This document shows, piece after piece, positions 48,653 through 58,111 of a stretch of 64,000 nucleotides of DNA. Under the pieces are notes generated by a model. That model worked only from the letters and a program-made list of their open reading frames with translations, was not told the DNA's origin and did no database searches. A program made the position numbers and the translations under genes. The stretch is from Ashinkailepas kermadecensis (Eukaryota; Arthropoda; Thecostraca; Neolepadidae): contig JAOTOM010003827.1 of assembly GCA_034440615.1 (NCBI GenBank), forward strand, positions 62,001 to 126,000. The letters are read 5' to 3'. Every line of letters starts with the position of its first letter. The stretch's first letter is position 1.

Positions 48653-49337
48653 TCAGACAAGGCTCTGGAAACAGGCATGCCAAATTTCAATGCTCTTCCC
48701 TTGCTTGTTTCCAACTGTCGCTGGAAAACACGACGGAGTGACTGCATCCTCTTCCCCCGTCCTGGGTCTACACCGAGCTTCAAAATATGCACTATGACTA
48801 GTTCTAGGTTTAAATATACACCGAGTCATCAGGATTAGCATGTATTGAAAGTGTGAAAAAGTTAATTAACTTTTAGGCCCAAATCAATAACATCGTCACA
48901 CCAACCTTGACGCAAAAAGCAAAGGCCACGTCATCCGTGAGATCTTGATCATCAAAGCCTGGCTAGCTGCATCCCCGGACTAACTAGGAAGCTGCAGACC
49001 AAGAAGCCATTTCCAGGTGGAAATGTGTCACCCTTTTCGTCAATCGGCGCCGTCCATCCCATCGAAAGTAGCGCATTCGGAGAGCCTATCCCCGTCCTGG
49101 TCAAGCAGGTGGCGTCGAATGGTGGCTGCCATTGTCTTCAGGCAACTTGCCCCGCTGAATTTCGCCACGCAACAACATAGCTGCTCATGCTGGAGCGGAT
49201 TAATTCGTTGCGCTCGAGAGCGACGGCGCGATTACGATCGATGGCAACGCCTCCAGCGATGTGGCCAACGAGTGTTTTCATAGAGAGGCTGAATGGCTCG
49301 GCACGAAACCGCTATTGAAGTACATCGGCCAGGGTGG
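48653..49337. other. Intron 2 sequence without recognised features
   Basis: No domain-bearing frame. Confidence 0.4.
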
Positions 49338-49481
49338 CCATGCTGATGTTGTTGCTGACCAGGCTGCTGCTGACTATGCTGCTGCTGACCATGCTGCTGC
49401 TGACCAGGCTGGTGCTGACCATGCTGCTGCTGACCATGCTGCTGCTGACCATGCTGCTGCTGACCATGTTGCTGCTGACAG
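49338..49481. repeat. 15-bp array directly upstream of exon 3
   Basis: Nine to ten units of ATGCTGCTGCTGACC run up to the GACAG acceptor at 49477-49481. Each unit holds CTGAC, which fits the metazoan branchpoint consensus. Confidence 0.93.
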
Positions 49482-49499
49482 TGTTCAATGCGTTCACAG

Positions 49500-49592
49500 T
49501 TCGTCAGCGACAGCGAGTTTTCGTTCCCGATGTCGTCGCTGCAGGGGGAACTGCCTCGTCTCAACAACGCCGAGGTCAAGGTCGTAGCCAAG
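49500..49592 (+). CDS. Mcr: Mcr-like gene exon 3 (MG3, end)
   Basis: It reads FVSDSEFSFPMSSLQGELPR then LNNAEVKVVAK and ends at AAG|GTCAGT. This is the last part of MG3 (F-P-M-x-x-L ... AEVKVxA) and joins in phase 0 to exon 2 (..IIEE) and exon 4 (VAEYWL..). Two in-frame acceptors are possible: TTCACAG at 49494-49499 (chosen, giving EE|F as in relatives) or GACAG ending at 49481, which would add six residues (CSMRSQ). A 15-bp CTG-rich array of CTGCTGACC units abuts the upstream acceptor. Confidence 0.8.
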
Positions 49593-50099
49593 GTCAGTGT
49601 GAACATTCCGAAGCGGCTGAGGTTACTTACTCAGCTTCATAGGTGGCTAAAGGGGATCTTGGACTGCCCGGTGTATGGCCAATGCGTTCGGTGCTCCGTT
49701 AAGCCCCCGGAATTAATCGTATCTGGTATGTTTTGTCATTCATCTTGCTGCTTAGGAATTACACGATTCCCGTGGCTATGAGCGTTAAGACTTCGAGAAT
49801 GACTACACTCTTGTATATTGCGTGCCTAACCGTCGAGGCTAGCACCCTCTTGGAGTGATCAGAAAAGCCGGTGTTTTGTTTGCAGCTCAGGCAATTATGG
49901 TTTTTGCGTAAGGTCTCGTGAGGCGAGATTACAATGTAATGAAAAAGCATATTGATGACCACGTGATAATCGAGGCAACGCGCCATGAAAGTGGCAGGCA
50001 AAAAGAGCTGGGTAATGACCTATCATCCGTAGTCGGAAGATGGCGTGCACTGCACTTGTAGTCCTCACAAGGCCGAAGTGCCTGATACGTGGTCAGAAA
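49593..50099. other. Intron 3 sequence without recognised features
   Basis: No domain-bearing frame. Confidence 0.4.
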
Positions 50100-50340
50100 T
50101 ATGAATGTGGGTAGACAGAGGACAGACAGAGGTCCACCTCCGGGATATTCAACAGTACAGAGGCGTCTCCAGCGGGGTCAGTCCCAGGACAGAGGCTCAC
50201 CTCCCTCTCGAAGGGTCAGTCCCCTCGAAGGGTCAATCCCAGGACAGAAGCGTCTCCAGAAGGGTCATCCCCAGGACAGAGGCTCACCTCTTGGCCTGCA
50301 CCGGGACAGAGCCAGATATCACCACTGGGAGGGGAAGAGT
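50100..50340. repeat. Irregular repeats of CCAGGACAGAGG and GAAGGGTCA motifs in intron 3
   Basis: Mixed copies of CCCAGGACAGAGGCTCACCT, GGCGTCTCCAG and GAAGGGTCAGTCCC in changing order; a degenerate mosaic minisatellite. Confidence 0.75.
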
Positions 50341-50439
50341 CACCTTTTCCTCTTCCCCTTCGCCTTATAAAATCAGAAATGGAAGCACTCTTAATTCCAA
50401 TAAGCTACTAGAAATGAGGCAGGAGGTTTCAAACAAGGC

Positions 50440-50850
50440 CGAAATTAATGAGACAAATGGACAGACGCTCACGGCATCATCTTCCCACCACAAGAACACT
50501 TAGTTAAATAGGAACACCTTGCAGATTAATCCGGTGGTCAATATCAATAATCAATATATTATTAATCAATAATCCAGCAGAAATTAATGAAAACATTTGA
50601 AAACGCTCACGGTATCATCTTCCCCACCACAATAGGCACTTATATAAACAGGAACACTCAGTCCAGCAGAGATTAATGAGGCACATGGGCAGGCATCATG
50701 GTATCTAGATTTTCCCCATCACAATATACATTCACACCAGCATGATCTTCCAATCCAACATGAGTTGAGAAGCACATCGTTAGGCACCGCCAATGTCATC
50801 TGTCCCATCACAATAGGCGTCCACATAAACAGGAACACCCAGTACCGACG
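50440..50850. repeat. Degenerate tandem repeat in intron 3, about four units
   Basis: Blocks CATCATCTTCCCACCACAA (50475), ATCATCTTCCCCACCACAAT (50613), TTTTCCCCATCACAATATAC (50710) and ATCTGTCCCATCACAATAGG (50797) recur with AACAGGAACAC and ATTAATGAG words between them. Confidence 0.65.
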
Positions 50851-51530
50851 GTATTCCGGATCTCTGGCATGCACCAGTTCAGCGCCTCGCCCCTACAGGT
50901 ACCGATGTTGGAAATGTCCCCAACTAGGTCGTTTCCTCCTCCCCATCACGGAAGATGTGAACTGTGAGGTCCTGGTGAGGCTATGTTTCGTGGCCACCGG
51001 TTGACTAGGAGAGCTGAAGGCTGAGGTTGGGATTCCATAGACACGTCCTCAATATGCAATGCCACCATGATAAGAATATAGCTTCGTTGTTGAATTGAGG
51101 TCGAAGTTACATGAATCACCGAACTGGAAGTCTTGATATCCACGGTTGTATTATATTCGATGATACGTTGCACAGTCCATTGCATAATCATTTCTATGCC
51201 CAGTAGTCACGACAACGCATAATGGCAATCAACGAAGCAGCAATATTACAATATTACACAAGTGCTCTTCATCCGCACTCAAGTGGATGGAGGCGTGTTC
51301 CACAGAAGCCCGGTATCGAATGCCCCTGCTGATGCCACAGTATCAATACCGCATTCAGTCCTTGACAAGCCTTGTTCTTTTTGTGCCCGCCACATGTAGT
51401 GGCTGCCATTATTCAATAATAATTCAACAATAATTCAATAATCTTCAATAATCTCGCATATCTGCGAGATTTGCTACTTTGACGGCTGTGGTATTTCTCA
51501 TAGCAGTCCCATCGCCGTCTCATGCTGCAG
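50851..51530. other. Intron 3 remainder; short AATAATTCAA repeats
   Basis: A small cluster of AATAATTCAA / CAATAAT words lies at 51412-51455. Nothing else recognised before the exon 4 acceptor. Confidence 0.5.
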
Positions 51531-51662
51531 GTAGCTGAATACTGGCTCAACGAGACCTACATCGGCTGGTGCAACTCCAAGCTCATCAACTCCACCGTGT
51601 CGATTAAGTTCCTCGGATCTTCTCCGCAGTTCTATAAGCCCGGCATGCCCTTCGTTGGACAG
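51531..51662 (+). CDS. Mcr: Mcr-like gene exon 4 (MG3/MG4 boundary)
   Basis: Acceptor CATGCTGCAG|GTA and donor GGACAG|GTCAGC; 44 codons, phase 0 both ends. It reads VAEYWLNETYIGWCNSKLI then NSTVSIKFLGSSPQFYKPGM and PFVGQ. The SSPQxYKPGMPFxG block is the conserved opening of MG4 in alpha-2-macroglobulin family proteins. The single Cys in GWCNSK is typical of the preceding loop. It joins in frame to exon 3 and exon 5 (VSVTYHD). Confidence 0.92.
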
Positions 51663-52226
51663 GTCAGCTGGTTATGGTTAATGTATATTGACCATCATGG
51701 TGTGCAAGGTACAAATAGGGGACAAGTTATGATGGAGCTGGTGGCACCACATATTTCAAGTCCGTACATTTCAGAAAGCGCCATAAGGCGCAATGTTTCA
51801 GGTAAAAATATGTGTAAAGTATTTTCCAAATATTCACTGGTTGGAGTTCTGGACGTTAGATGCATTCTGGTATCATTCCTTCTATTCTGATCCGAATTCG
51901 TTGTGCCATGTCATGTCATGATACCTCGCTGTCGCATTTTATTACAGCTCACAAATATTGCAATGACTTGCGATATGCATACACAATTAAGTTATCTGTA
52001 ATCATTGATATTGTGCACGAAACGATAATTCCAATCACTGCAGCGCAACGAACGCTAAGGAGAACACTACCGACTCAGCGGCGTCAAATGCGTCTCCCAG
52101 CCGCACCAGCGCCATTATCTATACTATCTCCATAGCTCCATCAACTCTCATGTGAACCTCATCACCGAAATCGGTCATCATGCTTTGACCGATCACCTTC
52201 GACACCCAACTCTGACCTCTGTGCAG

Positions 52227-52811
52227 GTGTCGGTGACCTACCATGACCTGGCGCCGTTAACCGCCGAGGAGCTCGAGTCGTCCTCACTCACAATCCGTTC
52301 AACGGGCAACACGGACGGCGAGATCCGGATCCCGAGCCAGCAGGAGTGGCGGCAGCGGTTCAGCTGGCGCAACAGCTCCTACTGGCGCCAGGCCGACCAG
52401 AACACGCTCAACCGCGACCCCAGTCTGCGGGGCTACGACCCGGACCGGCCGCAAGAGCGGACGCGCGACCCGACCGCCACCGGTGACGAGCTGCCGCTGC
52501 TGAGCGAGCGCCGCTACGTGGCCGAGCTGATGGACCAGTACCTGCGCGAGCAGGAGTGGGCCGAGTACCGCGCCACCGGCGTGCACCGCTTCCAGATCGA
52601 GAGTCCGCCGCGTGGCGGCTCCATCGAGCTGACGGCCACCTTCCAGTCGGCGGACGCCGGCTCGGCAACGGCCACCCTCCGGCTGGAGCCCTACTTCTCC
52701 GTGCAGCGGCGCTTCCTCTCCGTGCAGACGTCCAACCGGCGCACCGACATCGGCGAGTACGCCGTCTTCCATGTGCGCTCAAACTTCCCGATGGCGTACT
52801 TCTACCTGATC
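52227..52811 (+). CDS. Mcr: Mcr-like gene exon 5 (MG4 body to MG5)
   Basis: Acceptor CTCTGTGCAG|GTG and donor CTGATC|GTGAGT; 195 codons, phase 0. It starts VSVTYHDLAPLTAEELESSS, the MG4 strand following GMPFxG. A long polar insert then runs from about residue 20 to 130, rich in R, D, E and Q (WRQRFSWRNSSYWRQADQN, LSERRYVAELMDQYLREQEW). The fold resumes with GVHRFQIESPPRGGSIELTA, ATATLRLEPYFSVQRRFLSV and FHVRSNFPMAYFYLI, the MG4/MG5 strands. The exon is notably GC-rich relative to the introns. The insert resembles the lengthened linker seen in arthropod Mcr rather than vertebrate CD109; that comparison is from memory of the family. Confidence 0.92.
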
Positions 52812-53424
52812 GTGAGTGGGGCGTGTCGGAGAGCGTTTGGTGGGCCGGCTTCTGCATGGGTCTTGAGCGGCAGGAAGCAGATCTTGAACGAAGAAATCCG
52901 ATGGATGGGGGGAGTGACGCGAATGGATTTGCGTTGTGCCACTGAGGACGTACCATCCAAGTGTTCTGCCATTATCGTCCTCACCGCTCAACTGACTTCG
53001 TCCTCAATGGTTGTTTGCCTCTTATGCTAAAGTCCAGACAGAGAATCGAGTCGCGGCACTGCGAGGTTATAGCCCTGCTGTTCGTGATGCGCCAGCAATC
53101 ACCGGAGGATGGCATGGGTGCTGCATGCCCATGGAAACCGGTGCGCCCTAAAGCCCAAACAACCAAACCAAACCATTCGAGGATGGTCCCGCCCACATCG
53201 GCCGCTGCTCTGTCGGCTAACCGATGGTGGTGTGCTCGGGTGTACCCGACTACACAACGTAGGCATGCTGTATCGCAGTGTGCACTCTACCGTGACTTTA
53301 CTCACCGGTCTTCCAGGCGCAGCCATATCTGCTACGATCACCAGGCATAATATGTTGGACCTATTCTCGTAGCAGGCTAGAGAGTGTCCTCAGTTGGTCC
53401 AACAGCAGACTGTCCCTGCGCCAG
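52812..53424. other. Intron 5; possible SINE-like tail
   Basis: GCGCCCTAAAGCCCAAACAA near 53146-53165 matches GCGCCCTAAAGCCCAAATAA near 42839-42858 in intron 1; each is followed by a short AACC/AACT repeat, as a SINE 3' tail would be. Confidence 0.4.
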
Positions 53425-53625
53425 GTCGTCAGCAAGAACCTGGTGATTCACGGAGACCGCGTGCCCGTGGAGGACACGTCCGGTCCGACAATGAAAACCA
53501 TCTCGCTGCCCGTCTCGGCCGAGATGGCGCCCAGCTTCCGCATCCTGGTGTACCACGTGACGGACGACGGGGACGTGGTGACCGACTCGATCCAGGTGCC
53601 CGTGGAGGGCATCAACCGCGGCCGG
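53425..53625 (+). CDS. Mcr: Mcr-like gene exon 6 (MG5)
   Basis: Acceptor CCTGCGCCAG|GTC and donor GGCCGG|GTGAGT; 67 codons, phase 0. It reads VVSKNLVIHGDRVPVEDTSG, TISLPVSAEMAPSFRILVYH and DGDVVTDSIQVPVEGINRGR. The V-x-S-K-x-x-I...L-P-V-S-x-x-M-A-P-x-x-R-x-x-V-Y strands and the D-G-x-V-x-x-D-S-x-x-x-x-V turn are the classical MG5 signature of the TEP family. It continues directly from exon 5 (YFYLI|VVSKN). Confidence 0.93.
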
Positions 53626-53847
53626 GTGAGTTCTCGTCACTGACATTCGGCTGGCTGATCCGTGTGGAAGAACTCGGAGGTCGCTTGCCAGATTGCGTAG
53701 AATCGTTTGCCAGGTCTCCTAGAAATAACAGGTGGCAACGAATGTCATACAGAAGCTTCGTCGATCATTTTGGATGGGACATACAGCTTCTTTCACAAAG
53801 CAGTCAGGAATGCCGCTCTCTTCATTAGTCCATTGCTGCTGCTTCAG

Positions 53848-54035
53848 ACAAAGGTGGTGCTGAACCAGCACAAGGACCACTCGAAGAACACTCTGGAGCT
53901 GGGCACCTGGAGCACGCCGGGCGCCACGTTCTGCACCTCCTCCAGCAGGGCGTACCTCTACAGCGTTCAGGGAGGCAACGATCTCACACGCACGTCCGTG
54001 CTGGCGGCACTGCACTCCTTTGAGAACACCACCAG
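53848..54035 (+). CDS. Mcr: Mcr-like gene exon 7 (MG6, first part)
   Basis: Acceptor CTGCTTCAG|ACA and donor ACCACCAG|GTGGGA; phase 0 start, phase 2 end. It reads TKVVLNQHKDHSKNTLELGT, then a TPGATFCTSSSRAYLYSVQ strand and GGNDLTRTSVLAALHSFENT. The PG-x-x-x-x-x-x-x-x-x-R-x-x-L-x-S-x-x-G-G-N-D-L-T block corresponds to the MG6 beta strands that precede the bait/LDLa insertion in the family. The intron before it is the shortest (222 bp). Confidence 0.9.
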
Positions 54036-54402
54036 GTGGGAACTGTTGTGGCCGGGTGCGACAATACCAAATTCACCGCTCAAACAGGTTGGATAGACGG
54101 TGATCAGCATCCCGAAATGACCTGTCGGGGATGCAGCACGTGGCTTTGTGATGTTAATCATACCTGCAGGGATCGGGTACGGTTTTAATATTACCTCCGC
54201 CCCCCTCAGGATGACACTTCTTAGTGATGAGATACGATTTGTCTGAATAGTAACTGTTTGCTGTTCATCATTAGTTTATTTTTCCGAGCTGCTCATTTTG
54301 CTGGCATGTAATTTGTAATAAAGACATCAATGTATACAAACAGGTAGGGAAGTGTATAATTTATTGGTGGGCGCAATGCATCAATGTAATGAATACTGCC
54401 AG

Positions 54403-54500
54403 TTTGGTTCGTAGGCCCACCCCATAGGATCCCATGTTAAGAGAGCAAAACGTTGGGCCAAAGAAAAGATGGTGAGCCCAGGCCCTTTCAACAGCATAGG
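54403..54500 (+). repeat. Dispersed repeat shared with 45440-45530, in intron 7
   Basis: Contains TAGGCCCACCCCATAGGATC, CATGTTAAGAGAGCAAAACG and GGGCCAAAGAAAAGATGGTG in the same order and strand as the intron 2 copy. Confidence 0.55.
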
Positions 54501-54721
54501 TGTTCCACCCCTGTGTGTACCGTTAGTTAGTTGCATACATCTATTCCCGAAATTAGTTAAGTTTCCTACACTAGCCGACGGCAGTTTCAGCCTTCGCCTC
54601 ACAGTTTATAGAGCTATAGTAGTTTACAGTTAGAGTGGGTTCACGCCACGCAGGTAGCGTACTGGTGCGTACCACGACCGTCATGCTGCCATGCATCGCT
54701 TACCTGGCGACTACGCGGCAG

Positions 54722-54882
54722 GAAAATCCACCACGCCATGTGGCGATGGCGGGACGGCAGCCAGCCCATGAAGTCCGAGTACTACATCACCCAGAACTAC
54801 GGCATAGACGCCAACACCACCTTCGACGCGGCTGGCCTGGTGGTCTTCACCGACGCAGTCGTCGAGTCGGTGCCTGGCTCAG
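54722..54882 (+). CDS. Mcr: Mcr-like gene exon 8 (MG6, GIDANTTF block)
   Basis: Acceptor GCGGCAG|G and donor GGCTCAG|GTGAGC; the first base completes the split Arg codon of exon 7 and the last leaves phase 1. It reads KIHHAMWRWRDGSQPMKSEY, YITQNYGIDANTTFDAAGL and VVFTDAVVESVPGS. The YGIDANTTFDxAGLVVFTD stretch is strongly conserved in arthropod macroglobulin-related proteins. The donor is the first of eight identical-context donors spaced exactly 32 bp apart in a minisatellite that begins inside the last exon bases. Read-through would hit TAG at 54894-54896. Confidence 0.92.
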
Positions 54883-55115
54883 GTGAGCTCGGTTAGAACC
54901 AGCACTCGGCTCAGGTGAGCTCAGTTAGAACCCGTACCCAGCTCAGGTGAGCTGAGTTAAAACCTCTACCCGGCTCAGGTGAGCTGAGTTAGAATCCGTA
55001 CCCGGCTCAGGTGAGCTGAATTAGAACCCCTACCCGGCTCAGGTGAGCTCTGTTAGAACCTGTACCCAGCTCAGGTGAGCTGAGTTAGAACCCGTGTCCG
55101 GCTAAGGTGAGCTGC
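54873..55115. repeat. 32-bp minisatellite carrying a splice donor in every unit
   Basis: Eight units of GGCTCAGGTGAGCT plus GAGTTAGAACCCGTACCC. GT dinucleotides in a CAGGTGAG context fall at 54883, 54915, 54947, 54979, 55011, 55043 and 55075, with an AAGGTGAG variant at 55107, all exactly 32 bp apart. The first is the exon 8 donor. Confidence 0.95.
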
Positions 55116-55684
55116 AGTAGTCGTTGTGATATGATCAGCTGGTATGATGTGATGATATGACAAGTGGTAGCGTAATCAGTAAGCTGACCAGTCAACAGAG
55201 CGTGCTTTCTACCCCAAGCAGGTGAGTTGTTTCAGTTGCTGGTGTGGATTCTCTCACTCATCACTGCGAATGCCGTGTGGTCGCCGATTATTAAGCCCAT
55301 GTCACGACACCAGTGGGATCTGGTTCTAGGCTGGATTCGGTTCCAGGCTGGATCCAGTTCCAGGCTGTATCAGATTTCAGGTTGGACGTGATTAGCTTAA
55401 CAGAGGGCCCTGAGCACACGAACGCCAGCATTGAGCCTGAAAGGACCTCAGTAGTCGACGTGCCCAAAAGCCCAATAGCTGGCATCACCATTGACAGTGA
55501 GAGCAAGGAGATTGGAATGTTCCGCTGATATCATCAGAGTTAGATTGCATGGGGATGTTTTCATTTGTACGGTCTGATCAGACAAAAACGTGGGGAGATT
55601 GAGAACACTGACGGTTGACCGATGCAATGAGCCGGAACCATGCTGTTATGGAGACGGTATGTAGTTGCAACTGACATTCAGGGA
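55116..55684. other. Intron 8 sequence; short GGATTCGGTTCCAGGCT repeats
   Basis: Three drifting copies of a CTGGATCCAGTTCCAGG-like word at about 55318-55380. No other feature. Confidence 0.45.
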
Positions 55685-55750
55685 AAGGGTGCATCCACGG
55701 AATAAAAGGGTGCATCCACGGAATAAAAGGGTGCATCCACGGAATACAAG
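55685..55750. repeat. 21-bp tandem repeat in intron 8, three copies
   Basis: GGGTGCATCCACGGAATAAAA repeated, the third ending AATACAA. Confidence 0.92.
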
Positions 55751-56039
55751 ACTGGAAGTAATGACAAGTGCGTAGAGCATGTTGACACTTGTCAAACAAT
55801 GCCAAAATGTCATACGTCATACTGGTTGTCTTAGCTTACAGCTTTTCGAGTATTTGACGAGTTTTTAGAACACAATAATTTACTTTCCCGTCTTCCGTGT
55901 TGTGTCAAATACAAGTATGTGCCTGCTGACAATCTCTGTGGGGGATCTTTTTTTTTCATATCGCCATCCCGATATTTGTGCCAGCTCTTCTCTTTCTGTC
56001 GCTTTTTTCTCCCTCTGTCCCTGTCTCCGCCTCTCACCT

Positions 56040-56780
56040 CTCCCCTCCCTTCCTCCTTCTGCTTGATAAACCCCACTAAAACCACCCTACTCCTTGTCGG
56101 CACGGCCAAATCCCTCAAGCGGGCCACATCGTGCCAACTCAACATTGGCGGTCACGTCCTAATCCCCTCGTCATCCGTGAAGATGCTGGGGTTCACCATC
56201 GACCGCACCCTATCCTGCGGGAGAACAAATTATACGTTCCCAAGCAGTGCAACTCCATCCTGTTCTGTCTCCTCAAAATCCATCACCATCTGAGACCTGA
56301 CACCCGCAAACTCTTGAGTCGGCCAATCCCTCGTATTCCCGTATAGCCTGTGCTGTCTCTCCGTCTGGAGCGGGGCTGCCCTATGCCGCATTGGAAGAGT
56401 GCAGGAGACGATGCACTTGCGGGCCAGGATCGTCTCTGGAGCTCGCCGTCGCGATCACATCTCGCCGACAGTGACGGCGCGGGGCTGGCGTAGTGTGAGT
56501 GACCTCGTCACCCATCGCGACAACATCGCCGTGTTTAGAGTCCGGAATGATCCGCGGGCCCCCGAGGCGATCCGGTCTCTGTTCCGCCGGCGGTCGGGCG
56601 TCTCCAGGCCTCCACCCGTGCGACGGTGACTGGGGCGCTGGAGCCACCGCCTTTCCGCCTCAGCATGTCACGCAGAGCTTTCGCCTTCCGGGCAGCCTCG
56701 TCCTGGAGCATGCTGCCGCAGGCCACCGCCGCTTCTTGGACACGAAGCGAGTTCGCTGCAATTCTTAACCACGACGTATC
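56040..56780 (+). pseudogene. Non-LTR retrotransposon RT C-terminal remnant in intron 8
   Basis: Pieces in shifting frames read INPTKTTLLLVGTAKSLKRA, SSSVKMLGFTIDRTLSCG, then KQCNSILFCLLKIHHHLRPD, then RARIVSGARRRDHISP and a tail ending near 56768. The N-x-x-K-T-x-x-L-x-x-G, V-x-x-L-G-x-x-x-D-x-x-L-S and LRPDTRKLL segments are what follows the RT catalytic core in LINE ORF2 of the arthropod L2/CR1-related type. At least two frameshifts and a loss after RPDTRKLL make it dead. It is a different family from the 0.2-3.5 kb LINE. Confidence 0.75.
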
Positions 56781-57329
56781 TTGCTGACTAGATGCATCCG
56801 GTGCTTTAAGATTTAATCTTTATACTGCTTTTACTGCGCTCGCTTACGCTCATTCATGTGTGGTGTTATCCTTTCAACTGTAATGGGATTCCAACCACAC
56901 ATTAATCCATGTATGGGAACTGTCTTGTTATAAATACACATGCAAAATATACACAATGTTCACATAATCATAGCCTTTAAATCCTGAAAGTTGCACACGT
57001 ACGAAGCCAGGTGCAGCATCGCTATCATGTCTCAGTATCTCCCATCGTCTGCTCCCGACACACCGGGACCATTATGCTTATGGTATGCGAACGGCATGTA
57101 CGCTGGCATGCAGCGTACATACCGAATGACCCACTGGAGGCTGAGCTAGCCTGGTTTGCAATAACTCGATCCGGATTGTGTTGGCATAGCTTCAACATTA
57201 CGATTATGATCTGAGCTAAGTTTTGATGACCCGACTCAATTTGTGTTTGTTGGCCTGAACTATGTAAAGAGCTGAGTTAATTTGTGACGGCCTGGCCCGT
57301 TTACGGTGGTCTGATTACTCTGCCTGCAG
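56781..57329. other. Intron 8 remainder, no recognised feature
   Basis: May include the 3' UTR of the LINE remnant. No domain-bearing frame. Confidence 0.4.
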
Positions 57330-57434
57330 ACTGTCGGGACGGTGAGCTGCGCTGCCTCACCCGCGGCTGCTACAACGCCACCAGACAGTGCGATGGCATC
57401 AACGACTGTCCAGATAGCTCCGACGAAACCGGCT
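57330..57434 (+). CDS. Mcr: Mcr-like gene exon 9: LDL-receptor class A module
   Basis: Acceptor CTGCCTGCAG|AC and donor GGCT|GTGAGT. It reads (G)AC-encoded D, then CRDGELRCLTRGCYNATRQ and CDGINDCPDSSDETG, with the sixth Cys codon (TGT) split by the next intron. Six cysteines at module positions 2, 9, 14, 21, 27 and 36 and the CDGxxDCxDxSDE calcium-binding block are diagnostic for LDLa. The exon is 105 bp and symmetric phase 1-1, as expected for a shuffled module. An LDLa inside the MG6 region distinguishes arthropod Mcr from ordinary TEPs, alpha-2-macroglobulin and CD109. There is one N-glycosylation sequon (NAT). Confidence 0.95.
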
Positions 57435-57958
57435 GTGAGTACAGGCTGCACAGCCTTGGACAGTCTGCCCTGCATTCAAGCTGGCACGTCCATTTCGAGT
57501 TTCGCCGGTGCAAACCAACACATCCATCTTAATTCTGACGTGTGGAAACCAGCAAAGTATCTAACATTCTGGCCTATATAAACTGGTGCCCTCTATGACA
57601 GCCCGGCCCGAGTCAGAGTCCCATTTTTTAAAACACATTTTTCCCATTTCGATGAGCTTAGCAATATTTGCGTCGAAACATTGTGTGGTGCTGACCTCAG
57701 TCGGTGTTTTGTTCCATATTGTGTTGTATATGTTTTTTATTTTCCCTTCTACCTTTTCGGTGGACTCTGCACCCGATGCAGATGCCAACTGCTTCATCAA
57801 CTCAGAACTGTTTTTGTTTATCGTGGCCATTATACAGCAAATTCTCTGTTGGCTTATGTTATCACAAATCTCGCTAGGAATGCATCACAGAGTTCCTCAA
57901 CATCACAGAGCGGAGACATATCGCTGCCACATCGCCTAAGCGCTCTCCACTTCCACAG

Positions 57959-58078
57959 GTCGTTCGGCATTGGATGACGACGAGAGCGAGCGCAGGTTCC
58001 GCATGCATCGTCGCTACGTCTACAACGAGTTCTTCGATCCCGAGGACGGCGACTGGGCCTGGGTGCGACAGGACATAG
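57959..58078 (+). CDS. Mcr: Mcr-like gene exon 10 (after LDLa)
   Basis: Acceptor CTTCCACAG|GT completes the last LDLa Cys; donor GACATAG|GTGAGC leaves phase 1. It reads RSALDDDESERRFRMHRRYV then YNEFFDPEDGDWAWVRQDI. The acidic/basic linker followed by an F-x-x-x-x-D-W-A-W strand leads back to MG6. No continuation exon was found in the remaining 5.9 kb of the window, so the next exon lies beyond 64 kb or within the unrecognised part. Confidence 0.88.
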   Translation, partial: VVRHWMTTRASAGSACIVATSTTSSSIPRTATGPGCDRT

Positions 58079-58111
58079 GTGAGCCCCTGCCTACAGCTAT
58101 GACCTGAGGAA

